Assembly (NCBI RefSeq): GCF_005217455.1
Contig: NZ_SZPQ01000019.1
Location: 1-64,000, forward strand
DNA: 64,000 nucleotides
Direction: 5' to 3'
From: Martelella alba
GTDB taxonomy: Bacteria; Pseudomonadota; Gammaproteobacteria; Enterobacterales; Enterobacteriaceae
Below the pieces are notes generated by a model. It had not been told where the DNA came from and ran no database searches. It worked only from the letters and a program-made list of their open reading frames with translations. The translations under genes were made by a program, and so were the position numbers. Numbering within the stretch: the first letter of the stretch is position 1; each line of letters starts with the position of its first letter. Of this stretch, positions 30,330 through 38,778 are shown piece after piece.

Positions 30330-31015
30330 GCACCGTGGCTGCCAACATTCTTATCATTGAGGATGAAGAGGCTATTCGTCGCTTTGTCCGACAGTCGCTG
30401 GAGCGCGAAGGCTATCGGGTTTTCGAGTCCGAAACGGTAGCGCGCGGCCTGCTGGAGTCGGCCACCCGCAAACCGGACCTGGTGATTCTGGATTTAGGGC
30501 TGCCGGACGGCAATGGCGTCGATTTCATTCGTGATCTGCGCCAATGGAGCGCCGTGGCGATTTTGGTGTTATCGGCGCGCAGCGACGAACAAGATAAAAT
30601 CGATGCGCTGGACGCCGGTGCGGACGATTATCTGACCAAGCCTTTCGGTATCGGTGAACTATTGGCCCGGGTGCGGGTTGCCCTGCGCCGCCCGCAACGA
30701 GGCGAGGATAAACCGTCGACCGTGAATTTTTCCGCCATTAGCGTCGATTTGGTCAATCACCAGGTCACACGGGACGGGGAAAATCTGCATTTGACGCCCA
30801 TCGAATTCCGCCTGCTGGCGACGTTGCTCTCCTATCAAGGCAAAGTGGTGACCCAGCGGCAACTGCTTCGCGAAGTCTGGGGGCCCAACGCGGTGGAACA
30901 TAGCCATTATCTGCGAATTTACATGGGCCACTTGCGGCAAAAACTCGAAACCGACCCGGCCAGGCCCTGTCATTTACTTACCGAAACAGGTATCGGTTAC
31001 CGTTTTGTACCCTGA
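30326..31015 (+). CDS. kdpE: KdpE-type response regulator, orphan
   Basis: 229 residues from the ATG at 30326 with the ribosome site GGGAGGAAGT. Receiver domain (1-120) with acidic pocket (IIEDEEAIRR), phospho-acceptor Asp in VILDLGLPDGNG and Lys in LTKPFG. The C-terminal OmpR-type winged helix (about 132-228) has LTPIEFRLLATLL and GIGYRFVP. In E. coli KdpE activates the kdpFABC potassium pump after phosphorylation by KdpD. Neither partner gene is present here, so it may be a relic or may respond to another phosphodonor. Confidence 0.9.
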   Translation: MSTVAANILIIEDEEAIRRFVRQSLEREGYRVFESETVARGLLESATRKPDLVILDLGLPDGNGVDFIRDLRQWSAVAILVLSARSDEQDKIDALDAGADDYLTKPFGIGELLARVRVALRRPQRGEDKPSTVNFSAISVDLVNHQVTRDGENLHLTPIEFRLLATLLSYQGKVVTQRQLLREVWGPNAVEHSHYLRIYMGHLRQKLETDPARPCHLLTETGIGYRFVP

Positions 31016-31120
31016 GCGCGGCCCCTTGCGCTGCAGGTTTGCCGTGCGTCTTCCGCCAGAGCGGCTTGCCGACCGACGGGGACCGGTACGTCCGACTTTT
31101 CGACATTGCAGGAAAACATC

Positions 31121-31549
31121 ATGAATGCCTGGCTTCTTTATGCGTTGCTATCCGCTTTCACCGCGTCGCTGGTGGCCATATTCGGCAAAATCGGCCTCCA
31201 GCATCTGGATGCCAATAGCGCTACCGCCGTTCGGGCGGTGGTCATGGCGCTCTTTTTAACCGGCGTGGTGGTTGTTCAAGGTAAAATCGGCCTGGTAAAC
31301 GCCATTCTGGCTGATAAAAAGGCCCTGGTTTTTATCGTGTTAAGCGGCGTGGCCGGCGCTCTGTCCTGGCTGTTTTATTTTATGGCCATCAAGGCCGGCC
31401 GGGTTTCCCAAGTGGCGCCCATTGATAAGCTGAGCGTGGTGTTCGCCGTCATTTTGGCCGTCGTGCTGTTCGGGGAGAAAGTCTCTTGGCTGGCCGGCGC
31501 CGGCGTGGCGCTTATCACTGCCGGCGCGCTGATGGTGGCCTGGGGATAA
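31121..31549 (+). CDS. EamA-family transporter, single-domain
   Basis: 142 residues from the ATG at 31121 (MNAWLLYALLSAFTASLVAIFGKIGL). One EamA unit with five hydrophobic segments. Full DMT exporters have two fused units, so this half-size protein probably works as a dimer, like other 140-residue EamA proteins. FGEKVSWLAGAGVALITAGALMVAW is the typical C-terminal signature. Substrate unknown. It stands alone, 105 bp after kdpE. Confidence 0.85.
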   Translation: MNAWLLYALLSAFTASLVAIFGKIGLQHLDANSATAVRAVVMALFLTGVVVVQGKIGLVNAILADKKALVFIVLSGVAGALSWLFYFMAIKAGRVSQVAPIDKLSVVFAVILAVVLFGEKVSWLAGAGVALITAGALMVAWG

Positions 31550-31666
31550 CGGTTTATCTGCCCTGACGGGCGGGATATCTTCCCCCTGACCACCCCTGGC
31601 GCGCCCTGTTTAGCGCGGGTCGCCGTGGCGGGAATAACGCGGCCCGGTCGGCGCACGCCCATTATA

Positions 31667-32659
31667 TCATTCTTCTGGTTCATCCGGCGCAGCGCGCAGC
31701 GCGGCCTCGATACGCGCCACCGCATCGCTCAATGCACCGTTGATATGCTTGATTTGCTCCGGGGACAAATCGGCACGCATCATATTGCCGCGCAGCAAGC
31801 CCCGCAATTGCGTCAGATTTTCGTGAATACCGGGCATCAACTCCCCTTCCCCCTGCTGGCTTAACTGGGATAATCGAGCCAAAATCGCCGCTACCGCCGT
31901 TTGATTATTGGCCAGCTCCGCTTGTCCGGCGGCGGTAATCGCGTAACTTTTGCGGCTCTGCCCCTCTTCGCTTTCAGTGGTCAGGAAATCTTGGTCCACC
32001 AAAAGGCTTAACGTCGGGTAAACCACGCCAGGGCTAGGAATATAGAGACCGGAAGATGCTTGCTCAATGGCCTTGATCAGTTCGTAGCCATGGCTGGCTT
32101 TGCGCGCCACCAGCGCCAACAATACCAGACGCAAATCGCCATGTCCCAACGGCCGCCGTCCCCGGTTCCCGTCTCGCGGATCACGGCGATGTCCCCCCTG
32201 GAATCCGTGGCGACCTCCACGGCCGCGCGAGCCGTCGCCGCCACAGCATTCATCGCCGAAACCGCCATCCCGGAATCCGCCGCCCTGCCGGCAACCGCCG
32301 GCCATACCACGGCCGCGCGGGCCGTCGCCGTGACGGCGTTCATCGCCGAAACCGCCATCCCGAAACCCGCCGCCCTGCCGGCAACCGCCGGCCATACCAC
32401 GGCCGCGCGGGCCGTCGCCGTGACGGCGTTCATCGCCGAAACCGCCATCCCGAAACCCGCCGCCCCGCCGGCAGCCGCCGGCCATACCACGGCCGTGCGG
32501 GCCGTCGCCGTGACGGCGTTCATCGCCGAAACCGCCATCCCGAAACCCGCCGCCCCGCCGGTTTTCGAAATGCGCCTCGCGGCGGGGAAAACGCGCATCC
32601 TGATGGCGATGACACTCTCCGCCGTCCAAATGTGAATGTTGATGTAAACGGAAAAACAT
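31667..32659 (-). CDS. PadR-family metal-type regulator (YqjI-like) with expanded tandem-repeat N-terminus
   Basis: 330 residues. The C-terminal PadR winged helix (about 170-260, GHGDLRLVLLALVARKASHG and SPGVVYPTLSLLVDQDFL) with a helical dimer arm matches E. coli YqjI, a nickel/iron-responsive repressor of about 207 residues. The long N-terminus begins with a His/Cys-rich part (HQHSHLDGGECHRHQD). Near-identical 30-residue repeats follow at 36-65, 66-95 and 96-125, with a divergent fourth at 126-152. Each full repeat carries GFGDERRHGDGP and GMAGGC, giving one Cys and at least one His per unit; the fourth has DECC. YqjI has a short His/Cys-rich tail here, so repeats may raise metal capacity. 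The start is set by AGGAGG at 32665-32670 and by an operator-like palindrome just upstream, suggesting autoregulation. Confidence 0.85.
   Translation of the reverse strand: MFFRLHQHSHLDGGECHRHQDARFPRREAHFENRRGGGFRDGGFGDERRHGDGPHGRGMAGGCRRGGGFRDGGFGDERRHGDGPRGRGMAGGCRQGGGFRDGGFGDERRHGDGPRGRGMAGGCRQGGGFRDGGFGDECCGGDGSRGRGGRHGFQGGHRRDPRDGNRGRRPLGHGDLRLVLLALVARKASHGYELIKAIEQASSGLYIPSPGVVYPTLSLLVDQDFLTTESEEGQSRKSYAITAAGQAELANNQTAVAAILARLSQLSQQGEGELMPGIHENLTQLRGLLRGNMMRADLSPEQIKHINGALSDAVARIEAALRAAPDEPEE
32206..32550. repeat. 90-bp tandem minisatellite within the PadR gene
   Basis: Units 32281-32370, 32371-32460 and 32461-32550 are nearly identical 90-bp copies, and 32206-32280 is a diverged partial copy. 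The unit length is a multiple of three, so gain or loss keeps the frame. Open frames in the other five frames here are shadows of the repeat. Confidence 0.93.
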
Positions 32660-32676
32660 AATAGTGCCTCCTGTTA

Positions 32677-32735
32677 TTTAGATATATCTAATTTACATGG
32701 GGGTTTTGCGGGATGCAAGAAAAAGATATATCTAA
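32677..32735. promoter_or_regulatory. Two operator-like palindromes upstream of the PadR gene
   Basis: TTAGATATATCTAA at 32678-32691 is a perfect 14-bp palindrome, and AGATATATCT recurs at 32724-32733, centre to centre about 44 bp. The first lies directly upstream of the ribosome-binding site. PadR repressors bind such dyads and often repress themselves, so these are candidate autoregulatory operators. Confidence 0.6.
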
Positions 32736-32927
32736 ATGCAATTTTGTCGCCACGGGCGAATTGCCAGTTAGCGCCTCGCCCGCCGGCATATCGAAAGTGA
32801 AGCTATGGAGCGCCCTGCAACAGACGATCTTTTTACCTGGCGGATAAACCGTTAGCCAACAAGGAAGGCGTACCTCGGCACGCGGGGGAAAGGCGTTTGT
32901 GCGATGAAGGGTGCTCCGTCGACACAC
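32736..32927. other. Gap between the PadR gene and pgm
   Basis: Non-coding as far as I can see. In E. coli the yqjI gene is divergent from the ferric reductase gene yqjH. No yqjH homologue is found in this gap or nearby. Confidence 0.5.
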
Positions 32928-32954
32928 AAAAAAAAAGGCCCTTTCACAAGGGCC
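32928..32954 (-). terminator. pgm terminator
   Basis: GGCCCTT (32937-32943) pairs with AAGGGCC (32948-32954) and is followed, on the minus strand, by nine T (complement of 32928-32936). It lies 32 bp beyond the pgm stop. Confidence 0.85.
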
Positions 32955-32986
32955 ATGGAATCTGTGAACCTACCGCTTAAGACCGG

Positions 32987-34630
32987 TTATTTGGCGCCGG
33001 CCAGGACATCGCTGACAATTTCCACCGCTTCTTTCTCAATACGTTCCCGGTGCTCGGCGCCCAGGAAACTTTCGCAATAAATTTTGTAGGCGTCTTCGGT
33101 ACCGGAAGGCCGCGCGGCAAACCAACCATGTTCGGTCATCACTTTCAGGCCCCCTATGGGGGCGCCGTTACCGGGCGCCGCGGTCAGGCGGGCGGTGATA
33201 GGATCGCCGGCCAGCGTGCTGGCGCCGACCTGTTCCGGCGACAATTTGGACAATATGGCTTTTTGCGCATGGGTAGCCGGCGCCTGGATCCGGTTGTAAC
33301 TTGGCGCGCCGAAATGCTTGGCCAGTTCATCATAGTGCTGTTGGGGGTTTTTGCCGGTCACCGCGGTAATTTCGGCCGCCAGCAGGCACATGATGATTCC
33401 GTCTTTATCAGTGGACCAGGGCTGGCAATCGAAACGCAGGAACGACGCGCCGGCGCTTTCCTCTCCGCCAAAGCCCAGGCTGCCGTCGAACAAGCCGTCG
33501 ACAAACCATTTAAAGCCCACCGGCACTTCCACCAATTTGCGGCCAAGCGCGTCCACCACCCGGTCGATCATGGCGCTGGACACCAGTGTCTTGCCCACCG
33601 CCACGTCAGCGCCCCATTGCGGCCGATGGCGGAACAAATAGTCAATGGCCACCGCCAGATAATGGTTGGGATTCATCAGACCGGCGGGCGTCACGATACC
33701 ATGCCGATCGTAGTCCGGATCATTGGCCATCGCCAAATCGAACTTATCGCGAAGGGCCAGCAAACCCGCCATGGCCCAGCGGGACGAGCAGTCCATGCGG
33801 ATAATGCCGTCATGATCGAGGTGCATAAACCGGAAAGTCTGATCGACTTCTTCGTTAACCAGGGTCAAATCCAAGTGATAGTGGCTGGCTATCCGCTGCC
33901 AATAGGCGATGCCCGAGCCGCCAAGCGGGTCGACGCCCAGCTTGAGTCCGGCCCGTTGGATAGCCGCCATATCCACGACGCCGGCAAGGCCTTCCACATA
34001 GGCCTGGACCAGATCCTGCTCATGCACCAGGCCGCCGCGCCAGGCCGCGTCAAAGGATTGGCGCACCACGCCGCGCAAGTCCTCGGCCAGCAACGCATTG
34101 GCGCGCTCCTCGATCACTTTGGTCAACCCGGTATCGGCCGGGCCGCCGTTGGGCGGGTTGTATTTGATGCCGCCGTCTTCCGGCGGATTGTGCGAGGGGG
34201 TAATGACAATACCGTCGGCCTGGGGTCCGCCGCGACGGTTATGGGTCAGGATGGCGTTGGAAATCGCCGGCGTCGGTGTAAAACCGTTATCCTGCTGGAC
34301 AATGATATCCACGCCGTTGGCGCTCAGGACCTCAAGCACCGAAATAAATGCCGGCTCCGAGAGGGCGTGGGTATCCTTGCCCACATAACAGGGGCCGGTA
34401 ATCCCCTGTTTGCGGCGTTCTTCAGCAATGGCCTGGCTGATGGCCAGGATATGATCTTCGTTGAAACTGTGGCGTCCCGCGCTGCCGCGATGCCCTGAAG
34501 TCCCGAATTTCACCGCATGGGCGGGATTGCCCGGCTCAGGCCGTAACACATAATACTGTGCGGCGAGCTGGGCTACGTTAATCAAATCACTGGGCCGGGC
34601 AGGTTGTCCGGCACGGGGGCTATTCGCCAT
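32987..34630 (-). CDS. pgm: Phosphoglucomutase (alpha-D-glucose)
   Basis: 547 residues, full length. [20 protein letters not shown] at the N-terminus and the phosphoserine loop [17 protein letters not shown] are intact. The metal loop is NDPDYDRHG and the C-terminal phosphate-binding loop is [16 protein letters not shown]. It interconverts glucose 1-phosphate and glucose 6-phosphate. It follows seqA by 41 bp in the same orientation, as in the E. coli seqA-pgm operon. Confidence 0.97.
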   Translation of the reverse strand: MANSPRAGQPARPSDLINVAQLAAQYYVLRPEPGNPAHAVKFGTSGHRGSAGRHSFNEDHILAISQAIAEERRKQGITGPCYVGKDTHALSEPAFISVLEVLSANGVDIIVQQDNGFTPTPAISNAILTHNRRGGPQADGIVITPSHNPPEDGGIKYNPPNGGPADTGLTKVIEERANALLAEDLRGVVRQSFDAAWRGGLVHEQDLVQAYVEGLAGVVDMAAIQRAGLKLGVDPLGGSGIAYWQRIASHYHLDLTLVNEEVDQTFRFMHLDHDGIIRMDCSSRWAMAGLLALRDKFDLAMANDPDYDRHGIVTPAGLMNPNHYLAVAIDYLFRHRPQWGADVAVGKTLVSSAMIDRVVDALGRKLVEVPVGFKWFVDGLFDGSLGFGGEESAGASFLRFDCQPWSTDKDGIIMCLLAAEITAVTGKNPQQHYDELAKHFGAPSYNRIQAPATHAQKAILSKLSPEQVGASTLAGDPITARLTAAPGNGAPIGGLKVMTEHGWFAARPSGTEDAYKIYCESFLGAEHRERIEKEAVEIVSDVLAGAK

Positions 34631-34671
34631 CGGTGCTTCTCCCTTGGCTGTTATTCATCAAATGTCATTCA

Positions 34672-35202
34672 TTAAATGGTGCCGCACACTTTGTCCGTCA
34701 GTTCCGCCGGAAACTGCATCGCCAGCATAATGTGTTCCACCATGCCCCGTTTGCGCCCGGTATTGGTATTGGTAATGACCCAATAGGGGGTCCCCGGAAC
34801 CTGCTTGGGTTTGGTATGGCTGCCGTTTTGCAAAAGCGTGCGCTCATCGCCGGCGAAATAAGTGCGGGTGCGGCCGTGCAGAAGTTCCGCCGCCTCGGCG
34901 AATTCCGACGGAGACAGAGTATAGAGCGTGGACAGCACCAGCATGAAACGATCCACCGCCTTACGTTGTTCAGCATAGTCGTCCGAAAGCAATAATTCAC
35001 GCATGGCGCGGACCCGATCGCGCGGCGGCGCGGAAACCGTATCCGCGGGCTTGGCGGCGGGCGCGGCCCGCTCCGGTCCGGCCTCGGCCGGCGCCTTGAC
35101 ATTCAGCATACGGCGCAGGATATCCGAGGCGCTTTCGCCGATGTGCTGTGTATGACTGGCGATGTAACGGTAAAGATCTTCGTCGAGTTCGATAGTTTTC
35201 AT
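34672..35202 (-). CDS. seqA: Replication initiation negative regulator SeqA
   Basis: 176 residues from the ATG at 35202 (MKTIELDEDLYRYIASHTQHIGESASDILRRML). An in-frame start at 35337 adds 45 residues foreign to the family. The N-terminal oligomerisation domain (1-35) is joined by an Ala/Pro-rich linker (about 40-65) to the DNA-binding domain (about 66-176). That domain recognises hemimethylated GATC pairs (NGSHTKPKQVPGTPYWVITNTNTGRKRGMVEHIM). It sequesters newly replicated origin DNA. Confidence 0.95.
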   Translation of the reverse strand: MKTIELDEDLYRYIASHTQHIGESASDILRRMLNVKAPAEAGPERAAPAAKPADTVSAPPRDRVRAMRELLLSDDYAEQRKAVDRFMLVLSTLYTLSPSEFAEAAELLHGRTRTYFAGDERTLLQNGSHTKPKQVPGTPYWVITNTNTGRKRGMVEHIMLAMQFPAELTDKVCGTI

Positions 35203-35405
35203 TTTTGTCCGGGAGCTTTCTTCTCTCAAATCAATCCGAAGGATTATACAAGCTAAACTGTCGCCGGGAACAGCGCCGTATTCCGGCCTGGGGAAAAAGT
35301 CGGAATTCCACCCGGCGGCGCCCGCGGAACAGGACATGATTTGCGGCGCCGTTACCTGCGTACCATGATACGCTAATGACTTTTATTCTCGCCATGAGGA
35401 TCGCG

Positions 35406-36173
35406 ATGAAATTGCATTACCGTCTGCAACCGGCCCGGCGCCCGGGAGAGGATTTGCCGGTGATTCTACTGCACGGTCTGTTCGGCAGCCTGGACAACCT
35501 CGGGGTACTGGCGCGCGCCCTGAACGAACGGCACGCCACCGTGCAGGTCGATTTGCGCAATCACGGGCTCTCGCCCCATAACGACGACGCCGGTTATGAT
35601 GCCATGAGCGCCGATATCGTCGAACTGCTTGATGAACTCGGGCTGGAAAAATGTATTGTCATCGGCCATTCCATGGGGGGCAAGGTGGCCATGGCGCTTA
35701 CCACGCTGATCCCCCACCGCCTGGCCGCGCTGGTTGTGGTGGATATGGCGCCGGTCGCGTACCCCACCCGCCATCATGACGCGATATTCCATGCCCTGCG
35801 GCGGGTCCGCGCCGCGGGCGTCGTCCGGCGCAGCGACGCCGCACGGTTGATGCGCGGGGACATCGCCGACGAGGGCACCCTCGCATTCTTGCTTAAATCT
35901 TTCGTCGACGGCCGCTGGCGGTTTAATCTCGACGTATTGTGGGAGAATTATCCGACGCTTATCCATTGGCGGGAAGTCCCGCCCTGGCCGGGGCCGATAC
36001 TGTTTATCCGCGGCGGACAATCGCCTTATCTGGATGAAAGCTATGGCGACGCCATTCGCCGACAGTTTCCCCATGCCCGCGCCTATGTGGTGGCCGGAGC
36101 AGGCCATTGGGTACACGCGGAAAAACCCGATGCGGTGATCCGGGCGGTGAAACGATTTTTGGGTAAAAATTGA
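35406..36173 (+). CDS. ybfF: Acyl-CoA esterase YbfF (alpha/beta hydrolase)
   Basis: 255 residues from the ATG at 35406 (MKLHYRLQPARRPGEDLP). Alpha/beta hydrolase fold with oxyanion loop LLHGLFGSLDNLG, nucleophile Ser in GHSMGGKVAMAL and the catalytic His in GAGHWVHAEKP. The E. coli enzyme hydrolyses long-chain acyl-CoA esters in vitro. Divergent from seqA, as in E. coli. Confidence 0.93.
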   Translation: MKLHYRLQPARRPGEDLPVILLHGLFGSLDNLGVLARALNERHATVQVDLRNHGLSPHNDDAGYDAMSADIVELLDELGLEKCIVIGHSMGGKVAMALTTLIPHRLAALVVVDMAPVAYPTRHHDAIFHALRRVRAAGVVRRSDAARLMRGDIADEGTLAFLLKSFVDGRWRFNLDVLWENYPTLIHWREVPPWPGPILFIRGGQSPYLDESYGDAIRRQFPHARAYVVAGAGHWVHAEKPDAVIRAVKRFLGKN

Positions 36174-36374
36174 ACGGCGGCGCTTCGCCGGACGTCAAAC
36201 GACCCTGTAAGGATTGCCGTTTTTTGCCGAGGTGGAGTATTATGACGAACCCTATTTACCGGCGGCGCCGAAACGCCGGCGGACGTCGGATGACGAAACC
36301 GCCTTGCGGAGAAACCCCCTTACCGGCACGGTCTTACCTGCCCGCATACCGATGCGCTATTCCCTTCATGAATT

Positions 36375-36671
36375 ATGGCAAAAGAACAAACGGATCGCAC
36401 AACCCTGGATTTGTTTATCAACGAACGCCGTCCGGGACGCCCGAAGACCAGCCCGCTGTCCCGCGACGAACAACTGCGCGTCAATAAACGCAACCAGTTG
36501 CGCCGGGATAAAGTCCGCGGCCTGCGTCGTGTCGAACTGAAAATCAATGAACAGGCGGTGGCCGCCCTCAACGAATTAGCCTATCAGCGTGATCTCTCGC
36601 GCAGCGAGCTGATAGAACAGATCCTGCTGGCCGAACTGGCGCGTCACCAGCGCCGGGATACCCGTGATTGA
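36375..36671 (+). CDS. ybfE: LexA-regulated protein YbfE
   Basis: 98 residues. MAKEQTDRTTLDLFINERRPGRPKTSPLSRDEQL is highly conserved in enterics. A basic N-terminal half precedes a ribbon-helix-helix-like C-terminal region (VELKINEQAVAALNELAYQRDLSRSELIEQIL), so it may bind DNA. In E. coli it is listed in the SOS regulon. I do not see a good LexA box (CTGT-N8-ACAG) in the 200 bp upstream. Role unknown. Confidence 0.9.
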   Translation: MAKEQTDRTTLDLFINERRPGRPKTSPLSRDEQLRVNKRNQLRRDKVRGLRRVELKINEQAVAALNELAYQRDLSRSELIEQILLAELARHQRRDTRD

Positions 36672-36838
36672 TCGCGCCGCGGCCGGGGGCTGCCGGTTTC
36701 CGGCGCCTTGCCGGTAATTTGCGACGAATCTCCCGCGTTACGAGTTTATCCCGCTGTTAGGGTCTGCTATGATTGCCCCCTGAGCCGGTTAAATGTATGG
36801 TAAACCATATCCTTAATATTTAAGAGGTTTTCAATTCC

Positions 36839-37354
36839 ATGGCAAGTGTAGGCATTTTTTTTGGCAGTGACACCGGCAATACCGAAAATATTGCCAAGAT
36901 GATTCAAAAGCAACTGGGCGCCGACATCGCCGAAGTGCATGACATTGCCAAAAGCAGCAAGGAAGATCTGCAACAGTTCGACAAACTGTTGCTGGGCATC
37001 CCCACCTGGTATTATGGTGAGGCGCAATGCGACTGGGACGATTTTTTCCCCACCCTGGAGGAAATTGATTTCACCGGCAAAACGGTCGCCTTGTTTGGTT
37101 GCGGCGATCAGGAGGACTACGCCGAGTACTTCTGCGACGCCATGGGTACACTGCGCGACATCATCGAACCCAACGGCGCGACCCTGGTAGGCCGCTGGCC
37201 CACCGCCGGTTATCATTTCGAAGCGTCCAAAGGCCTGGCGGACGATGACCATTTCATCGGACTGGCCATTGATGAGGACAGGCAGCCGGAACTGACCGCC
37301 GAACGTGTGGCGACCTGGGTCAAGCAGATCAAGGGCGAACTGAAACTCGCCTGA
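36839..37354 (+). CDS. fldA: Flavodoxin A (flavodoxin 1)
   Basis: 171 residues. FMN phosphate loop GSDTGNTENIAK and flavin-stacking loops around TWYYGEAQCDWDDF and GCGDQEDYAEYFCDAMG. It passes low-potential electrons to essential enzymes of isoprenoid, biotin and methionine synthesis. Upstream of fur, as in E. coli. The protein is a few residues shorter at the C-terminus than E. coli FldA. Confidence 0.97.
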   Translation: MASVGIFFGSDTGNTENIAKMIQKQLGADIAEVHDIAKSSKEDLQQFDKLLLGIPTWYYGEAQCDWDDFFPTLEEIDFTGKTVALFGCGDQEDYAEYFCDAMGTLRDIIEPNGATLVGRWPTAGYHFEASKGLADDDHFIGLAIDEDRQPELTAERVATWVKQIKGELKLA

Positions 37355-37578
37355 TCGCCCGGGCGGGGCGCTTGCCAAGCAAAACGGCGCCATGCCGCTT
37401 TGCTGATTTGCGCTTCCTCTTGAATCGATAGATACAAATTTTTAACTTTCTGTGGCAACGCGGTACAATAGCCCGGTGAAAAGACCGCGTTGCCCGTCAT
37501 CCACAGAGCTTGCCCCACCCTAAACGGGCTATCATAATGAACTGTCCGCAGTTTTCATTTTTCAAGGGCAGTCCTATA
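37355..37578 (+). promoter_or_regulatory. fldA-fur intergenic region with candidate fur promoter
   Basis: TTGCCC (37510-37515) and CATAAT (37533-37538) are spaced by 17 bp. TATCATAATGA overlapping the -10 is a weak half-match to a Fur box and would fit autoregulation. No protein gene is visible before the uof leader. Confidence 0.45.
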
Positions 37579-37671
37579 ATGAGACGACGTTGGAATTTTC
37601 GGGCCGACCATTGTTATAGGCTATCAGAGCCTACAACCAGATTACCAAGTGATAGGACTAAACCCGCATGA
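37579..37671 (+). CDS. uof: Leader peptide Uof upstream of fur
   Basis: 30 codons from ATG at 37579 (MRRRWNFRADHCYRLSEPTT, ending RLPSDRTKPA). The TGA at 37669-37671 overlaps the fur start as ATGA. In E. coli fur translation is coupled to a 28-codon uof leader, whose start region is the target of the small RNA RyhB. Position, length, overlap and the LSEPTTRLP tail support the call. The gene is below usual length limits. Confidence 0.75.
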   Translation: MRRRWNFRADHCYRLSEPTTRLPSDRTKPA

Positions 37672-38138
37672 CTGACAATAATATTGCATTGAAGAAGGCC
37701 GGCCTGAAAGTGACGCTTCCCAGACTCAAGATCCTGGAAGTGTTGCAAGACCCGGAATGTCATCACGTCAGCGCGGAAGATCTGTACAAAAAGCTGATCG
37801 ATATGGGCGAAGAGATTGGTTTGGCGACCGTCTACCGGGTGTTGAATCAGTTCGATGACGCCGGCATCGTCACCCGCCACAACTTCGAAGGCGGCAAATC
37901 GGTGTTCGAGCTGACCCAGCAGCATCACCACGATCATTTGATTTGTCTGGATTGCGGCAAGGTTATTGAGTTTCGCGACGAATTTATCGAGTCCCGTCAG
38001 CGCGATATTGCCAAAAAATACAACATCAAGCTGACCAATCACAGCTTGTATCTGTATGGACATTGTGAAACCGGCGATTGCCGCGATGACGAAAACATAC
38101 ATGACATCGGCGATACCCTGGACAGCGTCAAGGAATAG
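37668..38138 (+). CDS. fur: Ferric uptake regulator Fur
   Basis: 156 residues. Winged-helix DNA-binding domain (1-82, including GLATVYRVLNQFDDAG) and dimerisation domain with metal ligands: HHHDHLICLDCGKV holds the regulatory His set and C-x2-C zinc site, and CETGDC near the end completes it. Fe(II)-Fur represses iron uptake genes. Immediately after uof. Confidence 0.98.
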   Translation: MTDNNIALKKAGLKVTLPRLKILEVLQDPECHHVSAEDLYKKLIDMGEEIGLATVYRVLNQFDDAGIVTRHNFEGGKSVFELTQQHHHDHLICLDCGKVIEFRDEFIESRQRDIAKKYNIKLTNHSLYLYGHCETGDCRDDENIHDIGDTLDSVKE

Positions 38139-38349
38139 CCGTCCTATGACGGAGGACGCGCCGAAACCCCGCTCCCTAACAGATGCGCCGTAACGTTCCG
38201 TCTTTCAGGGCGGGGAGGACGTTAACTTACGTCCCGCTTGAACCGGCCCCTCCCGCCTCAGCGCCATCCGGTCAGAATAGACGTTTTTGTGTGTTTGATT
38301 TTAGCCGGGTCGTTTTCTGTCCGGTTACAGTTAACGCGCCGTTCACCCG

Positions 38350-38778
38350 CTATTCTTCAAGGCTATCGATCCGGCGCTGATGCCGCCCGCCTTCAAATTC
38401 CGCCGTTAACCAGCTATCAACAATCATTTTCGCCAAATCGCTACCCACCACACGCGATCCAAAGGCCAAGATATTCGTATCGTTATGCTGCCGGGACAAT
38501 TTCGCTGAATAAGGTTCGCTGCACACCACCGCCCGGATTCCCGGTAGCTTGTTGGCCGCAATGGAAATTCCGACTCCCGTGCCGCACATCACTATCCCCA
38601 GATCCGCTTCTTTATTGAGCACCGCTCGCGCCACGGCCTTACCATACACCGGATAATCGGTCCGTTCGGTGGAATAGGTGCCTTTATCGATCACCTCACA
38701 TCCCGCGGCGATAAGATAGTCCATGATATCTTTTTTCAGTAAAAATCCCACGTGATCACACCCGATAGCGATACGCAT
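38350..38778 (-). CDS. rpiB: Ribose-5-phosphate / allose-6-phosphate isomerase B
   Basis: 142 residues from the ATG at 38778 (MRIAIGCDHVGFLLKKDIM). RpiB/LacAB fold with catalytic Cys in IVMCGTGVGISIAANK and the His/Asp in RQHNDTNILAFGSR. It isomerises D-allose 6-phosphate to D-allulose 6-phosphate, and ribose 5-phosphate to ribulose 5-phosphate. Divergent from alsR as in E. coli. Here the pair lies between fur and glnS. Confidence 0.95.
   Translation of the reverse strand: MRIAIGCDHVGFLLKKDIMDYLIAAGCEVIDKGTYSTERTDYPVYGKAVARAVLNKEADLGIVMCGTGVGISIAANKLPGIRAVVCSEPYSAKLSRQHNDTNILAFGSRVVGSDLAKMIVDSWLTAEFEGGRHQRRIDSLEE

Noticed and set aside
32281..32550. Tandem repeats considered as a CRISPR array.
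   Set aside because: Units are contiguous 90-bp copies without unique spacers and are in frame within a protein.
32060..32635. Repetitive plus-strand frame of 191 codons opposite the PadR gene.
   Set aside because: Produced by the 90-bp repeat. The minus frame has a start, a ribosome site, an operator and a PadR domain.
36174..36374. LexA box expected upstream of ybfE.
   Set aside because: No CTGT-N8-ACAG match was found, so no operator is reported.
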